Positions 5,874 through 14,309 of a stretch of 26,761 nt of DNA are shown here, in pieces (the stretch's first letter is position 1; the number at the start of each line of letters is the position of its first letter). Both the position numbers and the translations under genes were made by a program. The stretch is taken from positions 1-26,761 of the forward strand of contig JAEZDA010000057.1 of the NCBI GenBank assembly GCA_023433345.1, in the 5' to 3' direction. The notes below the pieces were generated by a model, which ran no database searches, was not told the origin of the DNA, and saw nothing but the letters and a program-made list of their open reading frames with translations. The DNA is from Bacteroidota bacterium. GTDB taxonomy: Bacteria > Bacteroidota > Bacteroidia > Chitinophagales > Chitinophagaceae.

Positions 5874-6635
5874 CTAGCTTGTTTCTAATTGCCTCACCTC
5901 CTTCCTGTATGCCTGAGGAACGAGAAGGTCGATTATAAAGGATCCGAAGCCGATTTTTTTCGCCACCTTATATGGTTCAAGGGCAAGTGCCAGTAACGAA
6001 AATCGTTGAAAAGACAATAACCTACTTACATGATCAGGAACTAGTTTTTTCTGCACTTCTTTTAACAACAGGAAACGGAATGAACCTAGATGTTTTCTAT
6101 ATTCTTTGTAAAGATCAATACTAAAAGCCCCTTTCTCAAGGTCAGCTTTCAAATGCTCGAGACGCTTAACCCTCCAATGTTCGAAATTTTCCGGAAGGTC
6201 TTTTATCTGCATCGCTTTTCCCATCCTGTAAAACACGCTGAATACTTCCTCCTTTTCGGCTTCTTTCAGCGGCCGCTCGAGCAAATTAAAAGCGGCGATA
6301 GAGTAATGTATCAACATAAATAGCACGTCGCGGTACGCCCAGTCAGGAATTTTTTCGCCCCGGGATTTCTCAACATGATGGTGTATTTGGTTGATCTGTT
6401 CTATCGCTTTTATGGCATCCTCCTCCCTTGCAAACACAATTTGCTTCGCATATCGAACTGTGGTGAACAGCCTTCCTATTGGATCCGACGGCAATCGGCC
6501 GGTAAAGTAAAGCCAGTCGACCGCCTTGTTCAATGCGAACTCTGCTGAAGCTCCGGCGAAAATGAAAAGAATAGTATCACTACTCCCCCAAATCCTCCTC
6601 ACAATGGAATCCTCTTTCACAAAAAACTTCTCCAT
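5874..6635 (-). CDS. MpaB/rubber-oxygenase-like protein (DUF2236)
   Basis: 253 residues, matching the length and helical layout of the DUF2236/MpaB-type family, which includes heme-dependent rubber oxygenases and fungal MpaB. Visible features: an N-terminal R-x-I-W-G-S-S segment, a central helix PIGRLFTTVRYAKQIVF, QINQIHHHVEKSRGE with the histidines expected near the heme or metal, and the WAYRDVLFMLIHYSIAAF helix. The reaction is unknown for most bacterial members. It is monocistronic with a good -7 element upstream and is transcribed against the lipoprotein gene at 5379. Confidence 0.75.
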   Translation of the reverse strand: MEKFFVKEDSIVRRIWGSSDTILFIFAGASAEFALNKAVDWLYFTGRLPSDPIGRLFTTVRYAKQIVFAREEDAIKAIEQINQIHHHVEKSRGEKIPDWAYRDVLFMLIHYSIAAFNLLERPLKEAEKEEVFSVFYRMGKAMQIKDLPENFEHWRVKRLEHLKADLEKGAFSIDLYKEYRKHLGSFRFLLLKEVQKKLVPDHVSRLLSFQRFSLLALALEPYKVAKKIGFGSFIIDLLVPQAYRKEVRQLETS

Positions 6636-6667
6636 ATATACTTTTTAATACAAAGTGCTTTGCCATA

Positions 6668-6675
6668 CAAACATA
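6668..6675 (-). promoter_or_regulatory. -7 promoter element of the DUF2236 gene
   Basis: The minus strand reads TATGTTTG, a perfect TAnnTTTG, about 33 bases before the ATG at 6635. No convincing TTG -33 element is seen at the usual distance. Confidence 0.5.
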
Positions 6676-6731
6676 CAAATGTTTCCATAAAAAAAGTTGC
6701 ATGAGCTAATAGATGAATAGTTAATTTTAGT

Positions 6732-7127
6732 ATGAACATGGCGCAAACGATCACACACATTACATTGTTGGTTAATGATTATGAGGAAGCAATTCACTTT
6801 TATACCCAAAAGTTAAATTTCAATCTGGTTGAAGACAGATGGGTGTCAGAATCCAAGAGACGGGTTGCAGTTGCTCCGCGCAAATGCCCTGTGGCGATTC
6901 TTCTGGTCAAAGCTTCGAATAAGGAACAGCTAATACGAGTTGGAAACCAAACAGGCGGCCGGGTATTTTTTTATCTTCATACCGACAGCTTCAACGAAGA
7001 TTACCAACGCCTGGTTGCAAACAACGTCAAAATAATAAAAGGTCCCACTATTGAGCCATGGGGAAAAGTTGCGGTCTTTGAAGATCTATATGGCAATCAA
7101 TGGGATCTTGTGGAGCCGATGTCTTAA
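6732..7127 (+). CDS. VOC-family (glyoxalase/bleomycin-resistance fold) protein
   Basis: 131 residues forming one vicinal-oxygen-chelate domain built from two beta-alpha-beta-beta-beta units: THITLLVNDYEEAIHFYTQKLNF at the start and FEDLYGNQWDLVEP at the end. Metal-ligand candidates are His9 and a glutamate near the C-terminus. Such proteins act as dioxygenases, lyases or drug-binding proteins; the substrate cannot be read here. It ends 19 bases before acs on the same strand, so the two may be co-transcribed. A second ATG at 6738 is equally possible as the start. Confidence 0.82.
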   Translation: MNMAQTITHITLLVNDYEEAIHFYTQKLNFNLVEDRWVSESKRRVAVAPRKCPVAILLVKASNKEQLIRVGNQTGGRVFFYLHTDSFNEDYQRLVANNVKIIKGPTIEPWGKVAVFEDLYGNQWDLVEPMS

Positions 7128-7146
7128 TTTCTAAAATGAATTCAAT

Positions 7147-9084
7147 ATGCAATTTCCATTTCAGATCAACAGCCTGGAAGAATACAGGTCTGAATACAAA
7201 CAAAGCCTTGAAGATCCTGAAAACTTTTGGGCAGAGGTAGCCTCGAATTTTTCCTGGCGGAAGAAATGGGACAGAGTGCTGAAATGGAATTTCAATGAAC
7301 CGCAAATTGAATGGTTTGGAGGTGGTAAATTAAACATCACAGAAAACTGCATCGACCGACATCTTCCTCATCGCGCTAACGAGGTTGCGTTTATATGGGA
7401 ACCAAACAATCCTGAAGAAAGGGTTCGTGCCGTTACTTATGCAAGGCTTCATAAAAGGGTTTGCCAGGTAGCCCAAATGCTGGTGAATAATGGTGTGAAA
7501 AAGGGAGATCGCGTTTGCATATACATGGGAATGGTGCCGGAGCTGGCGTATGCTGTTTTGGGATGTGCGAGAATAGGAGCAATTCATAGCGTGATCTTCG
7601 GCGGTTTCAGCGCTCAAAGTATTTCCGACAGGTTACATGATGCGCAGGCTGAATTTATTATTACATGCGATGGAAGCTTCAGGGGCTCAAAAGACATTAC
7701 TCTCAAAGACACTATAGATGATGCGCTTGTAAACTACAGAAACATAAAAAGGGTGATAGTTTACACGAGAACCCGCGTGCCTGTTTCAATGATCAAAGGC
7801 CGTGATGTATGGTGGGAAGATGAAATGGAATTTGCTTTAAATCAGGTTGAAAAAGATGGAGCAGTTTCATTTCCGGCCGTAGAAATGGATGCAGAAGATC
7901 CTCTTTTCATTTTGTACACTTCGGGCTCAACCGGAAAACCAAAAGGCGTGGTGCATACAGTTGCAGGATATATGATATGGGCCGCCTACACCTTTGTGAA
8001 TGTTTTTCAATATAAGAAAGGAGAGGTACATTTTTGCACTGCGGATATTGGTTGGATCACCGGGCACACTTACATCGTTTATGGCCCACTGTTAGCTGGT
8101 GCCGCATCCTTAATATTTGAAGGAATTCCCACCTGGCCGGATGCAGGTCGCTTTTGGGATATTGTTCAAAAGCACAAGGTGAATTGTATCTATACTGCTC
8201 CTACTGCTATAAGAAGTTTAATGGGATTCGGTAACGATCCGCTGGCGGGTAAAGATCTTTCCTCTCTTCGGGTACTGGGAACCGTTGGCGAACCCATAAA
8301 CGAAGAAGCCTGGAAATGGTATAATGAAGAAGTAGGCAGGGAAAAATGCCCGATCGTTGATACATGGTGGCAGACGGAAACAGGGGGTTGTTTAATAAGC
8401 AATCTTGCCGGTGTTACTCCCGCAAAACCGGGATGGGCAACACTACCTCTTCCTGGTGTTGAACCTGTGTTGGTGGATGATCAGGGCAATGAAGTAGCTG
8501 TCTTTGATGAAAATGGTTTGCAAAAAGGAAACCTTTGTATGAAGAGCCCCTGGCCCGGAATTCTCCGAACAACTTACGGTGACCATGAACGATGCCGCAC
8601 AAATTACTTTGCAACCTTTCCTGGCCTGTATTTTACGGGCGATGGAGCAATAAAAGATAAAGAGGGCAATTTTCGTATAACTGGTCGTGTAGACGATGTT
8701 CTAAATATCAGCGGCCACAGGATCGGCACTGCTGAAGTTGAAAACGCGATAAACATGCACTCTGGTGTGGTGGAAAGCGCGGTAGTCGGCTTTCCTCATA
8801 ATATCAAGGGACAGGGAATTTATGCATACATAATTTACAGCGGCAAGCATGATGATGAGGAACAAACAAGAAAGGACATATCTCATACGGTTTCAAGAAT
8901 CATCGGCCCTATTGCAAAACCAGATAAAATACAATTCGTGACAGGCCTGCCTAAAACACGCAGCGGAAAAATTATGAGAAGAATCTTAAGGAAGATCGCT
9001 GAAGGAGAAACTTCAAACCTTGGTGACACTTCAACCCTGCTCGACCCGGATGTTGTAACCGGAATTGCGAATGGGAAGTTATAA
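7147..9084 (+). CDS. acs: Acetyl-CoA synthetase (AMP-forming)
   Basis: 645 residues, the usual length of Acs. It activates acetate with ATP and CoA through acetyl-AMP in the cytoplasm. Visible: the P-loop YTSGSTGKPKG (257-267), the DTWWQTETGG motif (405-414) whose second tryptophan restricts the pocket to short acids, the hinge region FTGDGAIKDKEG...GRVDDVLNISGHR, and the C-terminal PKTRSGKIMRR with the catalytic lysine (Lys608) that is the target of acetylation control in studied homologs. The N-terminal extension SLEEYRSEYKQSLEDPENFW is typical of Acs rather than other acyl-CoA ligases. The start at 7147 fits the family; the upstream VOC gene is close. Confidence 0.97.
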   Translation: MQFPFQINSLEEYRSEYKQSLEDPENFWAEVASNFSWRKKWDRVLKWNFNEPQIEWFGGGKLNITENCIDRHLPHRANEVAFIWEPNNPEERVRAVTYARLHKRVCQVAQMLVNNGVKKGDRVCIYMGMVPELAYAVLGCARIGAIHSVIFGGFSAQSISDRLHDAQAEFIITCDGSFRGSKDITLKDTIDDALVNYRNIKRVIVYTRTRVPVSMIKGRDVWWEDEMEFALNQVEKDGAVSFPAVEMDAEDPLFILYTSGSTGKPKGVVHTVAGYMIWAAYTFVNVFQYKKGEVHFCTADIGWITGHTYIVYGPLLAGAASLIFEGIPTWPDAGRFWDIVQKHKVNCIYTAPTAIRSLMGFGNDPLAGKDLSSLRVLGTVGEPINEEAWKWYNEEVGREKCPIVDTWWQTETGGCLISNLAGVTPAKPGWATLPLPGVEPVLVDDQGNEVAVFDENGLQKGNLCMKSPWPGILRTTYGDHERCRTNYFATFPGLYFTGDGAIKDKEGNFRITGRVDDVLNISGHRIGTAEVENAINMHSGVVESAVVGFPHNIKGQGIYAYIIYSGKHDDEEQTRKDISHTVSRIIGPIAKPDKIQFVTGLPKTRSGKIMRRILRKIAEGETSNLGDTSTLLDPDVVTGIANGKL

Positions 9085-9235
9085 GAAAAATCATCTTCCT
9101 GTAATGTTTTGCATAAAGAATGATTAACACATATGAATTCTTTTGTTTCAGGTAATAGTAAAACACCTTCTTTCGCCACCGTATTTTTACTTACTTTTAT
9201 CTTCCGAACTTTTTAATCAAGCGAATGTTTTTTTA

Positions 9236-9856
9236 ATGGAGCAGAGAGAATGGAAGAAATGCGACCTGCAAACCTTTTGGCGGAATATCGCGCGGAAAGA
9301 TCATTTAGTACAGTTATATGAAAGTGAAAAGGTGTTTATGGAAACACTGGAAGGCTATGCGGGATGTGGTCTTCTTTCAGGCGAAAGTGTAATCATTATT
9401 GCTACTCAAAATCATCTTGATGAGCTGCAGGCGAGACTGAGCAATCAGCACTTTGACCTTGCCTTTCTTACTTCGATAAATCAATATATTGCTGTTGAGG
9501 CTAATGAGGCATTAGCTAAATTTATGCGTGACGGCCTTCCTGATGCGCAGCTATTTGCAGGCTATCTGAAAGAATTGCTTTCCCTGGCGTCAAGTAATGG
9601 CCGCCACGTGCGGGCCTTTGGAGAGATGGTTGCCGAACTTTGGCAGAAAGGCCTTTACGATGCAACCTCTACTTTGGAAGCAATTTGGGCCAACCTCCAT
9701 GCCCAGGAAAACTTTTCCCTTTTCTGCGCGTATCCCAAAAAGTGCTTTGTGAATGTGGAAAAAGAAAAAATGAAGAACATTTTTAAGTTACCTACAATGG
9801 TGATCGATGGAAAGCCTAAGCCTTCAACCGAAATTTATTACAGCAGTTTAAACTAA
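9236..9856 (+). CDS. MEDS-domain protein without an output domain
   Basis: 206 residues from the ATG at 9236; an open extension back to 9143 has no good start and reads as noise. The centre (HLVQLYESEKVFMETLEGYAG..., GLLSGESVIIIATQNHLDELQARL) is typical of the MEDS domain (methanogen/methylotroph, DcmR sensory), a ligand-sensing relative of the RecA/KaiC fold. In other proteins MEDS precedes a HTH or kinase domain; here the chain ends after FKLPTMVIDGKPKPS with none. It may act as a partner for a separate signalling protein. It sits between acs and the paiB-like gene on the same strand. Confidence 0.75.
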   Translation: MEQREWKKCDLQTFWRNIARKDHLVQLYESEKVFMETLEGYAGCGLLSGESVIIIATQNHLDELQARLSNQHFDLAFLTSINQYIAVEANEALAKFMRDGLPDAQLFAGYLKELLSLASSNGRHVRAFGEMVAELWQKGLYDATSTLEAIWANLHAQENFSLFCAYPKKCFVNVEKEKMKNIFKLPTMVIDGKPKPSTEIYYSSLN

Positions 9857-9891
9857 GCCCGGTTTCTTTGGACATTCTAATACTGTCTCCC

Positions 9892-10530
9892 TTGTACAAT
9901 TTACCATATTTTAAAGAGACCGACCCCGCAGTGGTTCACGATTTTATTAAAAGCAATCCCTTTGCTTTATTAACCGGTGCAACACCAGCTGGCTCTCCCG
10001 TGGCAACCCAACTGCCCATGTTTCTTGAAGATGAGGATTCCCGGCAGTTTTTGCGCGGCCATATGATGAGGAATACTGATCATCATAAAGTGATGGCAGT
10101 TAATGATCAGGTTTTGGTAGTTTTTACCGGCCCACATTGCTATGTGAGTGCAACCTGGTACTCCGATCCGCACCAAGCCTCTACCTGGAATTATATGAGC
10201 GTGCACGTGAAAGGAAGGATACGTTTTACCAGCCCGCAATCGCTGTTAAAAATACTGGAAAAAACTACCATGTATTTTGAAAATATGAATTCCGAATCAA
10301 GTACGGTTCTTCATAATTTAACTGAAGAATATGTAAATCGATTGCTGCCGGCCATTGTACCTTTTGAAATTGAAATTGATTCAATTGAAAATGTTTTCAA
10401 ACTCAGCCAAAACCGGGATCGTGAAAGTTATCTGAACATTATAGCTCAACTGGAGAAAGGAGATCATAATCAAAACGAGATCGCAAAGGCAATGGCTGAA
10501 AGATTTGAAGATCTTTATAGGGAAGTTTAG
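9892..10530 (+). CDS. FMN-binding negative regulator-like protein (PaiB family)
   Basis: About 212 residues. PaiB proteins have an FMN-binding split-barrel fold, and B. subtilis PaiB represses sporulation and protease genes. Visible: LPYFKETDPAVVHDFIKSNPFALL, GHMMRNTDHHK, FTGPHCYVSATWY and STWNYMSVHVKGRIRF, all conserved in the family. There is no ATG near the expected N-terminus. The TTG at 9892 gives the family-typical beginning 'MYNLPYF'; another TTG at 9868 would add eight residues. A hairpin terminator follows at 10540. Confidence 0.88.
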   Translation: MYNLPYFKETDPAVVHDFIKSNPFALLTGATPAGSPVATQLPMFLEDEDSRQFLRGHMMRNTDHHKVMAVNDQVLVVFTGPHCYVSATWYSDPHQASTWNYMSVHVKGRIRFTSPQSLLKILEKTTMYFENMNSESSTVLHNLTEEYVNRLLPAIVPFEIEIDSIENVFKLSQNRDRESYLNIIAQLEKGDHNQNEIAKAMAERFEDLYREV

Positions 10531-10539
10531 GAAAATAAA

Positions 10540-10572
10540 AATGGCACTCTTTTATAGAATGCCATTCATCTC
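10540..10572. terminator. Bidirectional intrinsic terminator
   Basis: An 11-bp stem with one mismatch (AATGGCACTCT at 10540-10550 against AGAATGCCATT at 10556-10566) and a 5-base loop is flanked by A residues before and a T run after (10575-10580). It separates the plus-strand paiB-like gene from the minus-strand DUF4382 gene and can serve both. Confidence 0.75.
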
Positions 10573-10589
10573 AATTTTTTATCCCTTTG

Positions 10590-11384
10590 CTACAATGGAA
10601 GCGTAATGGTTCCAACATTGTTCACATTTCCAAAAGTAACGCCCACACCCGTGATCGTGGTGTCGCGGTAGGCAGTGGTGCTGTCTGCATCAAATAATAA
10701 GGAGTAAGTGTCTGCAGGCAGACCGCTGATCATGAAAGATCCATCACTGTTAGGGATAGCCGAAAATGTATCGAGAACATTGTAAGCATAGACGGTTGCA
10801 CGCGCTGTTCCCGGCAAAACGATCCCTTCTATACGACCGTTAGTAAGTTCCGTGTAGGCTCTCATTACCGGTTTGAGTTTATAGCTTCCATTACCGGTCC
10901 GCAGGATTGATCTGCCGGCATCAAAGTCGAGCCACATCGTATATGCGCGGTTTGCCACCAGGGTTTGGTTTACATTGATCTTTAACCCGCTTTGCATCGC
11001 CGAAGGAGTTTCCAGCGGATATTGAACCCCATCGACAACTATGGTATTATTAGGCCCAAGAATCAGCCTTATTTGAGAAATCGTTCCTGATGGCAGGCTA
11101 GCATCCGCGATTAGCGTATCCACGCCATTTCGAAATTGCAGAAGATTGTAAATGCCTGGATTCAGGATTGGGAAAGTTTCCAGTCCATTACCTCTGTTCA
11201 CCTCGATGCCACGTACATCAATATTCACCTCATCATATGCCGCAGGAGCATCGGTTAACATGATCTTCATAGACGAGGTTTGATTCCCTCCTACCGGGTT
11301 GTCATCATCCGAGCATGACTGCATTAGCAATAAAAAAGAAACCGAAAAAATTCCAGTTAACAAATTTTTCAATGAGTTTTTCAT
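10590..11384 (-). CDS. DUF4382 lipoprotein
   Basis: 264 residues. A signal peptide (MKNSLKNLLTGIFSVSFLLLMQSC) with lipobox MQSC lipidates Cys24. A DUF4382 domain follows (MKIMLTDAPAAYDEVNIDVRGIEV..., then SLPSGTISQIRLILG), and the last 75 residues form a small beta-sandwich like the carboxypeptidase-regulatory domain (GRIEGIVLPGTARATVYAY...GSFMISGLPADTYSLLF). DUF4382 proteins are envelope proteins of unknown function, common in Bacteroidota. It is monocistronic; the 272 bases upstream contain no gene and no strong promoter match. Confidence 0.88.
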   Translation of the reverse strand: MKNSLKNLLTGIFSVSFLLLMQSCSDDDNPVGGNQTSSMKIMLTDAPAAYDEVNIDVRGIEVNRGNGLETFPILNPGIYNLLQFRNGVDTLIADASLPSGTISQIRLILGPNNTIVVDGVQYPLETPSAMQSGLKINVNQTLVANRAYTMWLDFDAGRSILRTGNGSYKLKPVMRAYTELTNGRIEGIVLPGTARATVYAYNVLDTFSAIPNSDGSFMISGLPADTYSLLFDADSTTAYRDTTITGVGVTFGNVNNVGTITLPL

Positions 11385-11656
11385 TTTCTATTCTTTTAAT
11401 TAAAAAATGGTAGCAACGGCCGTTTTTTGGCCACACGTTCCTCCTTAACAAAGTTTATGCCTTCTGTAAGTTTTGTTAATAAGTGAAGGAAACCTGCTCC
11501 GAATAATTAAAAACACTGTTCTGAGACTGGGAGACATTGATGCCAATCGAAAAATAAGCAGCACCATCAACAAAAAAAGTGACGCATGCAAGTGTAAGGT
11601 GTGAAATTTAATTTAAAACAAGCAGCAGATTCAATCTAAGCACTTACAATACGTCT

Positions 11657-12763
11657 CTATCCCTCTCCATGCATCTCACGTTGCCTGTAAGGCTTGCCTG
11701 TTAATGGTTTCATCTCAACGGTGCTATTGGTTCTTCTATACTTCCTCATAAATTCCTGACGGGAGCATTTGAAAGATTTTACCAAACCCAACCTGTGCAG
11801 TGTCCAAATATAGATCCAGGCAAGGTCGATCTGGTAGTTTAGGAACCCTGCCCTTGCACTCCCGGGAAAAAGATGATGATTGTTATGCCATTCGCCCGCA
11901 AAAAGCCCGGGTCTTAATTGGTTCAAGGAAAGGTTGCTGCGGTCATAATCAATGTTATCCTTATGCAATGCCTCTCCCTTTCCATGGCCGGTATAGTTAA
12001 ATGCACGAACGAGGATGAACCACAGCATGGCTGCACTGAACATCGCCGTTGCAAGTGCGTGACCCCCAATCATAAAAAAGACGCCATACCAAAACACCCA
12101 GTTCAGCAGCCAAAGTGAAACGGTATAAAGGGGCGATGCCACAGAGCCCCATCTCAGGTAAGCATCGTAACTGTTCCTTTTGATGCCGGTATGAGCCATG
12201 AGTTTTGAAGCACGGTTATAATTTTGCTCGCTCAATGACTTGGATATGCTTTGATGATTCACGTCTGACAACATGCAATACCAAAGACCGCCCTGAGGAT
12301 TGTAGGGATCGCCGGGCAGATCTGATTTCACATGATGTACATGGTGAGAAATTACATAGATCTCCTCCGGAAAGGTTTTGATCACAAGGTTTTGGGTAAT
12401 AAAACGCCAAACGGGATGAGTGAATGTGTACGACCTGTGAGTGCAGTAGCGATGAAACCATATCGTTCCATGCGTTCCCATTATTATCATGCTATAAACT
12501 GCAACTGCAATAACCAATGGAATGCTGATATACTTTACCAGGAAAACGATAAAAAGCGGAAACATCAATGCCACCATCAGCCAACTAAGCATGGTGATCC
12601 AATGCTTCCTGTCTTTGAAAACATTTACTCGCGTAAAGGCCTCCGTCCATAACTGCTTCGTGGTAGGCTTTACAAGGTTTCCCTCACTGTCCGCCCACTT
12701 ATAAGATGGTTCTTCGAGTAATATATCAATAAATTTTTCACCAGCGACCTTAGAGTTCTCCAT
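11657..12763 (-). CDS. Acyl-CoA/stearoyl-type fatty acid desaturase
   Basis: 368 residues from the ATG at 12763; the open frame extends to 12823, but that extension is unlike the family. It is a membrane-bound di-iron desaturase that puts a double bond into fatty acyl chains. All three histidine boxes are present: HRYCTH (104-109), HHVHH (140-144) and HNNHH (293-297) within EWHNNHHLFP, separated by hydrophobic hairpins. This box spacing matches the delta-9 (OLE1/DesC) group. The N-terminal 50 residues are polar. It is divergent from the DUF486 gene. The window encodes a second desaturase of a different subgroup at 25267. Confidence 0.93.
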   Translation of the reverse strand: MENSKVAGEKFIDILLEEPSYKWADSEGNLVKPTTKQLWTEAFTRVNVFKDRKHWITMLSWLMVALMFPLFIVFLVKYISIPLVIAVAVYSMIIMGTHGTIWFHRYCTHRSYTFTHPVWRFITQNLVIKTFPEEIYVISHHVHHVKSDLPGDPYNPQGGLWYCMLSDVNHQSISKSLSEQNYNRASKLMAHTGIKRNSYDAYLRWGSVASPLYTVSLWLLNWVFWYGVFFMIGGHALATAMFSAAMLWFILVRAFNYTGHGKGEALHKDNIDYDRSNLSLNQLRPGLFAGEWHNNHHLFPGSARAGFLNYQIDLAWIYIWTLHRLGLVKSFKCSRQEFMRKYRRTNSTVEMKPLTGKPYRQREMHGEG

Positions 12764-12868
12764 AGTTTCTAAAGATAAGCGCTTTACTGCTCTAAAAATT
12801 AGTATTCGACAAAAATGGGGCAATTTAACTGGATTTATAACATTAATGTACTTTCAGAAAAAAAATCA

Positions 12869-13243
12869 ATGTTTCAAAAGGCTTTTCTTACCATCCTGCT
12901 TCTCGTGTTGAGCAATACCTTCATGACCCTGGCCTGGTACGGTCACCTGACTTTTAAAAAACTTTCAGGTTGGCAGAACATGGGGCTCATTGCAGTAATA
13001 TTAATAAGTTGGTGTGTTGCGTTTTTTGAATATTGTTTTCAGGTTCCCGCAAACAGGATCGGCCACCAGGAGCATGGCGGGCCATTCTCGATATGGCAGT
13101 TAAAGGTGATCCAGGAAGTGATCACCCTCGTCGTGTTTACAATATTTGCACTGCTGTTCTTTAAAAACGAACCTTTGAAAATGAACCATATCATCGGTTT
13201 CGGTTTTCTCGTGCTGGCTGTTTATTTCATCTTTAAAAAATAA
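12869..13243 (+). CDS. DMT-family / DUF486 membrane protein
   Basis: 124 residues from the ATG at 12869. Four transmembrane helices fill most of the chain. The conserved DUF486 signature is present: FMTLAWYGHL near the start, AFFEYCFQVPANRIGH in the middle, and FSIWQLKVIQEVITL followed by FLVLAVYFIF. DUF486 proteins look like half-size members of the drug/metabolite transporter superfamily; the substrate is unknown. The upstream in-frame region is polar and unlikely to be translated. It is divergent from the desaturase gene. Confidence 0.88.
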   Translation: MFQKAFLTILLLVLSNTFMTLAWYGHLTFKKLSGWQNMGLIAVILISWCVAFFEYCFQVPANRIGHQEHGGPFSIWQLKVIQEVITLVVFTIFALLFFKNEPLKMNHIIGFGFLVLAVYFIFKK

Positions 13244-13294
13244 TGAGACTTTGTCGCCAAAGCAATGCAAATTGCACGTTGAACAATTAAATTT

Positions 13295-13843
13295 ATGAAC
13301 CGGATAATTGAGGCTGATCTGTTTCGCCATGGCGGATTAAAAGGAACAAGGGGGTTATTAAGAGGGCTATCCTATCCCGCGTTTCGGTTCACTTACTTTT
13401 TAAGAAAAGCATCCTTCAATAATAAACGTTCGCTGGCAGGTATTTTTTACCGGCTGATGGTAAGAAGGTATTCACACAAGTTCGGTTACCAGATTCCCGT
13501 AACTACAAAAATTGGCGAAGGTTTATACATCGGTCACTTCGGCACGATCGTGATAAATGCTCATACTACCATCGGAAAGTATTGCAACCTCGCCCACGGG
13601 GTTACTATAGGACGAACAAACAAAGGGCAAAAAAAAGGTGTTCCGGTAATTGGAGACTATGTATGGATCGGCACCGGCGCAGTAATAGTTGGAGGAATCA
13701 CAATCGGCGATAAAGTATTGATCGCCCCCAATGCCTATGTAAATTTTGACGTTCCTTCCCATTCCATTGTTATTGGAAACCCGGCGAAAATCATTTCGCG
13801 AGAAGACGCTGTGGAAGATTATATTAACTACATTCTTCCTTAG
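13295..13843 (+). CDS. Hexapeptide-repeat acetyltransferase, serine acetyltransferase-like
   Basis: 182 residues. The C-terminal half is a left-handed beta-helix of hexapeptide repeats (IGEGLYIGHFGTIVI, IGKYCNLAHGVTIG, IGDYVWIGTGAVIVGG, IGDKVLIAPNAYV) with the catalytic-type histidine in NLAHGVTIG and the ending VIGNPAKII. The pattern is that of CysE-like enzymes, but the N-terminal helical domain is short (about 60 residues against 140 in E. coli CysE), as in acetyltransferases of polysaccharide synthesis. The acceptor (serine or a sugar) cannot be told from sequence; no cysK or glycosyltransferase gene is next to it. Confidence 0.82.
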   Translation: MNRIIEADLFRHGGLKGTRGLLRGLSYPAFRFTYFLRKASFNNKRSLAGIFYRLMVRRYSHKFGYQIPVTTKIGEGLYIGHFGTIVINAHTTIGKYCNLAHGVTIGRTNKGQKKGVPVIGDYVWIGTGAVIVGGITIGDKVLIAPNAYVNFDVPSHSIVIGNPAKIISREDAVEDYINYILP

Positions 13844-13913
13844 CCATATTGATCACTCGTGAACTCTAAGGAGATTGGCTTAAAAATTGAATCTTCTGGA
13901 AGAAACGCATTAC

Positions 13914-14309
13914 ATGATTTCCGTTATAAAGGATCTCCCGGATAATGTTATAGGATTTTCAGCTTCAGGGGAAGTTACAACAGATGACTTTAAACACGTG
14001 TTGAGGCCTGAGGTTGACAGATTCATGAAACAACATTCAGACCTTAACTACGTACTCGAATTAAATACAGACATAAAAAATTTCAGCGCCGGTGCATGGT
14101 TTCAGGATGCCATGTTAGGAATCAAACACCTTACAAGTTGGAACAGATCAGCCATCATCACCGATAACGATAATATAGCCCGGTTCACAGAACTGTTCAG
14201 CAAAATTATGCCCGGAGAATTTAAAGCGTTTTCCCACGGGATGAAAGAAGAGGCTATTGACTGGGTTTCCGGAATCAACCAATTAAAAAATAATTCAGAT
14301 GTCAACTAA
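13914..14309 (+). CDS. SpoIIAA-like / STAS-fold protein
   Basis: 131 residues from the ATG at 13914 (the frame could start at a TTG at 13887, but the family begins near 'MISVIKDLPDNVIGF'). The fold is the SpoIIAA-like domain related to STAS/SEC14: GFSASGEVTTDDF, YVLELNTDIKNFSAGAW, then the helix-strand RSAIITDNDNIARFTELF. It lacks the phosphorylatable serine motif of true anti-anti-sigma factors as far as I can see. Role unknown; possibly binds a lipophilic ligand. It overlaps the next gene by 11 bases, so the pair is translationally coupled. Confidence 0.8.
   Translation: MISVIKDLPDNVIGFSASGEVTTDDFKHVLRPEVDRFMKQHSDLNYVLELNTDIKNFSAGAWFQDAMLGIKHLTSWNRSAIITDNDNIARFTELFSKIMPGEFKAFSHGMKEEAIDWVSGINQLKNNSDVN

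Noticed and set aside
11385..11656. Search for a small gene or RNA in the gap upstream of the DUF4382 gene, including the GGCC...GGCC motif near 11420-11434
   Set aside because: No open frame with protein-like composition, the stem is only 4 bp and no TAnnTTTG element fits well (TAAACTTTG has the wrong spacing).
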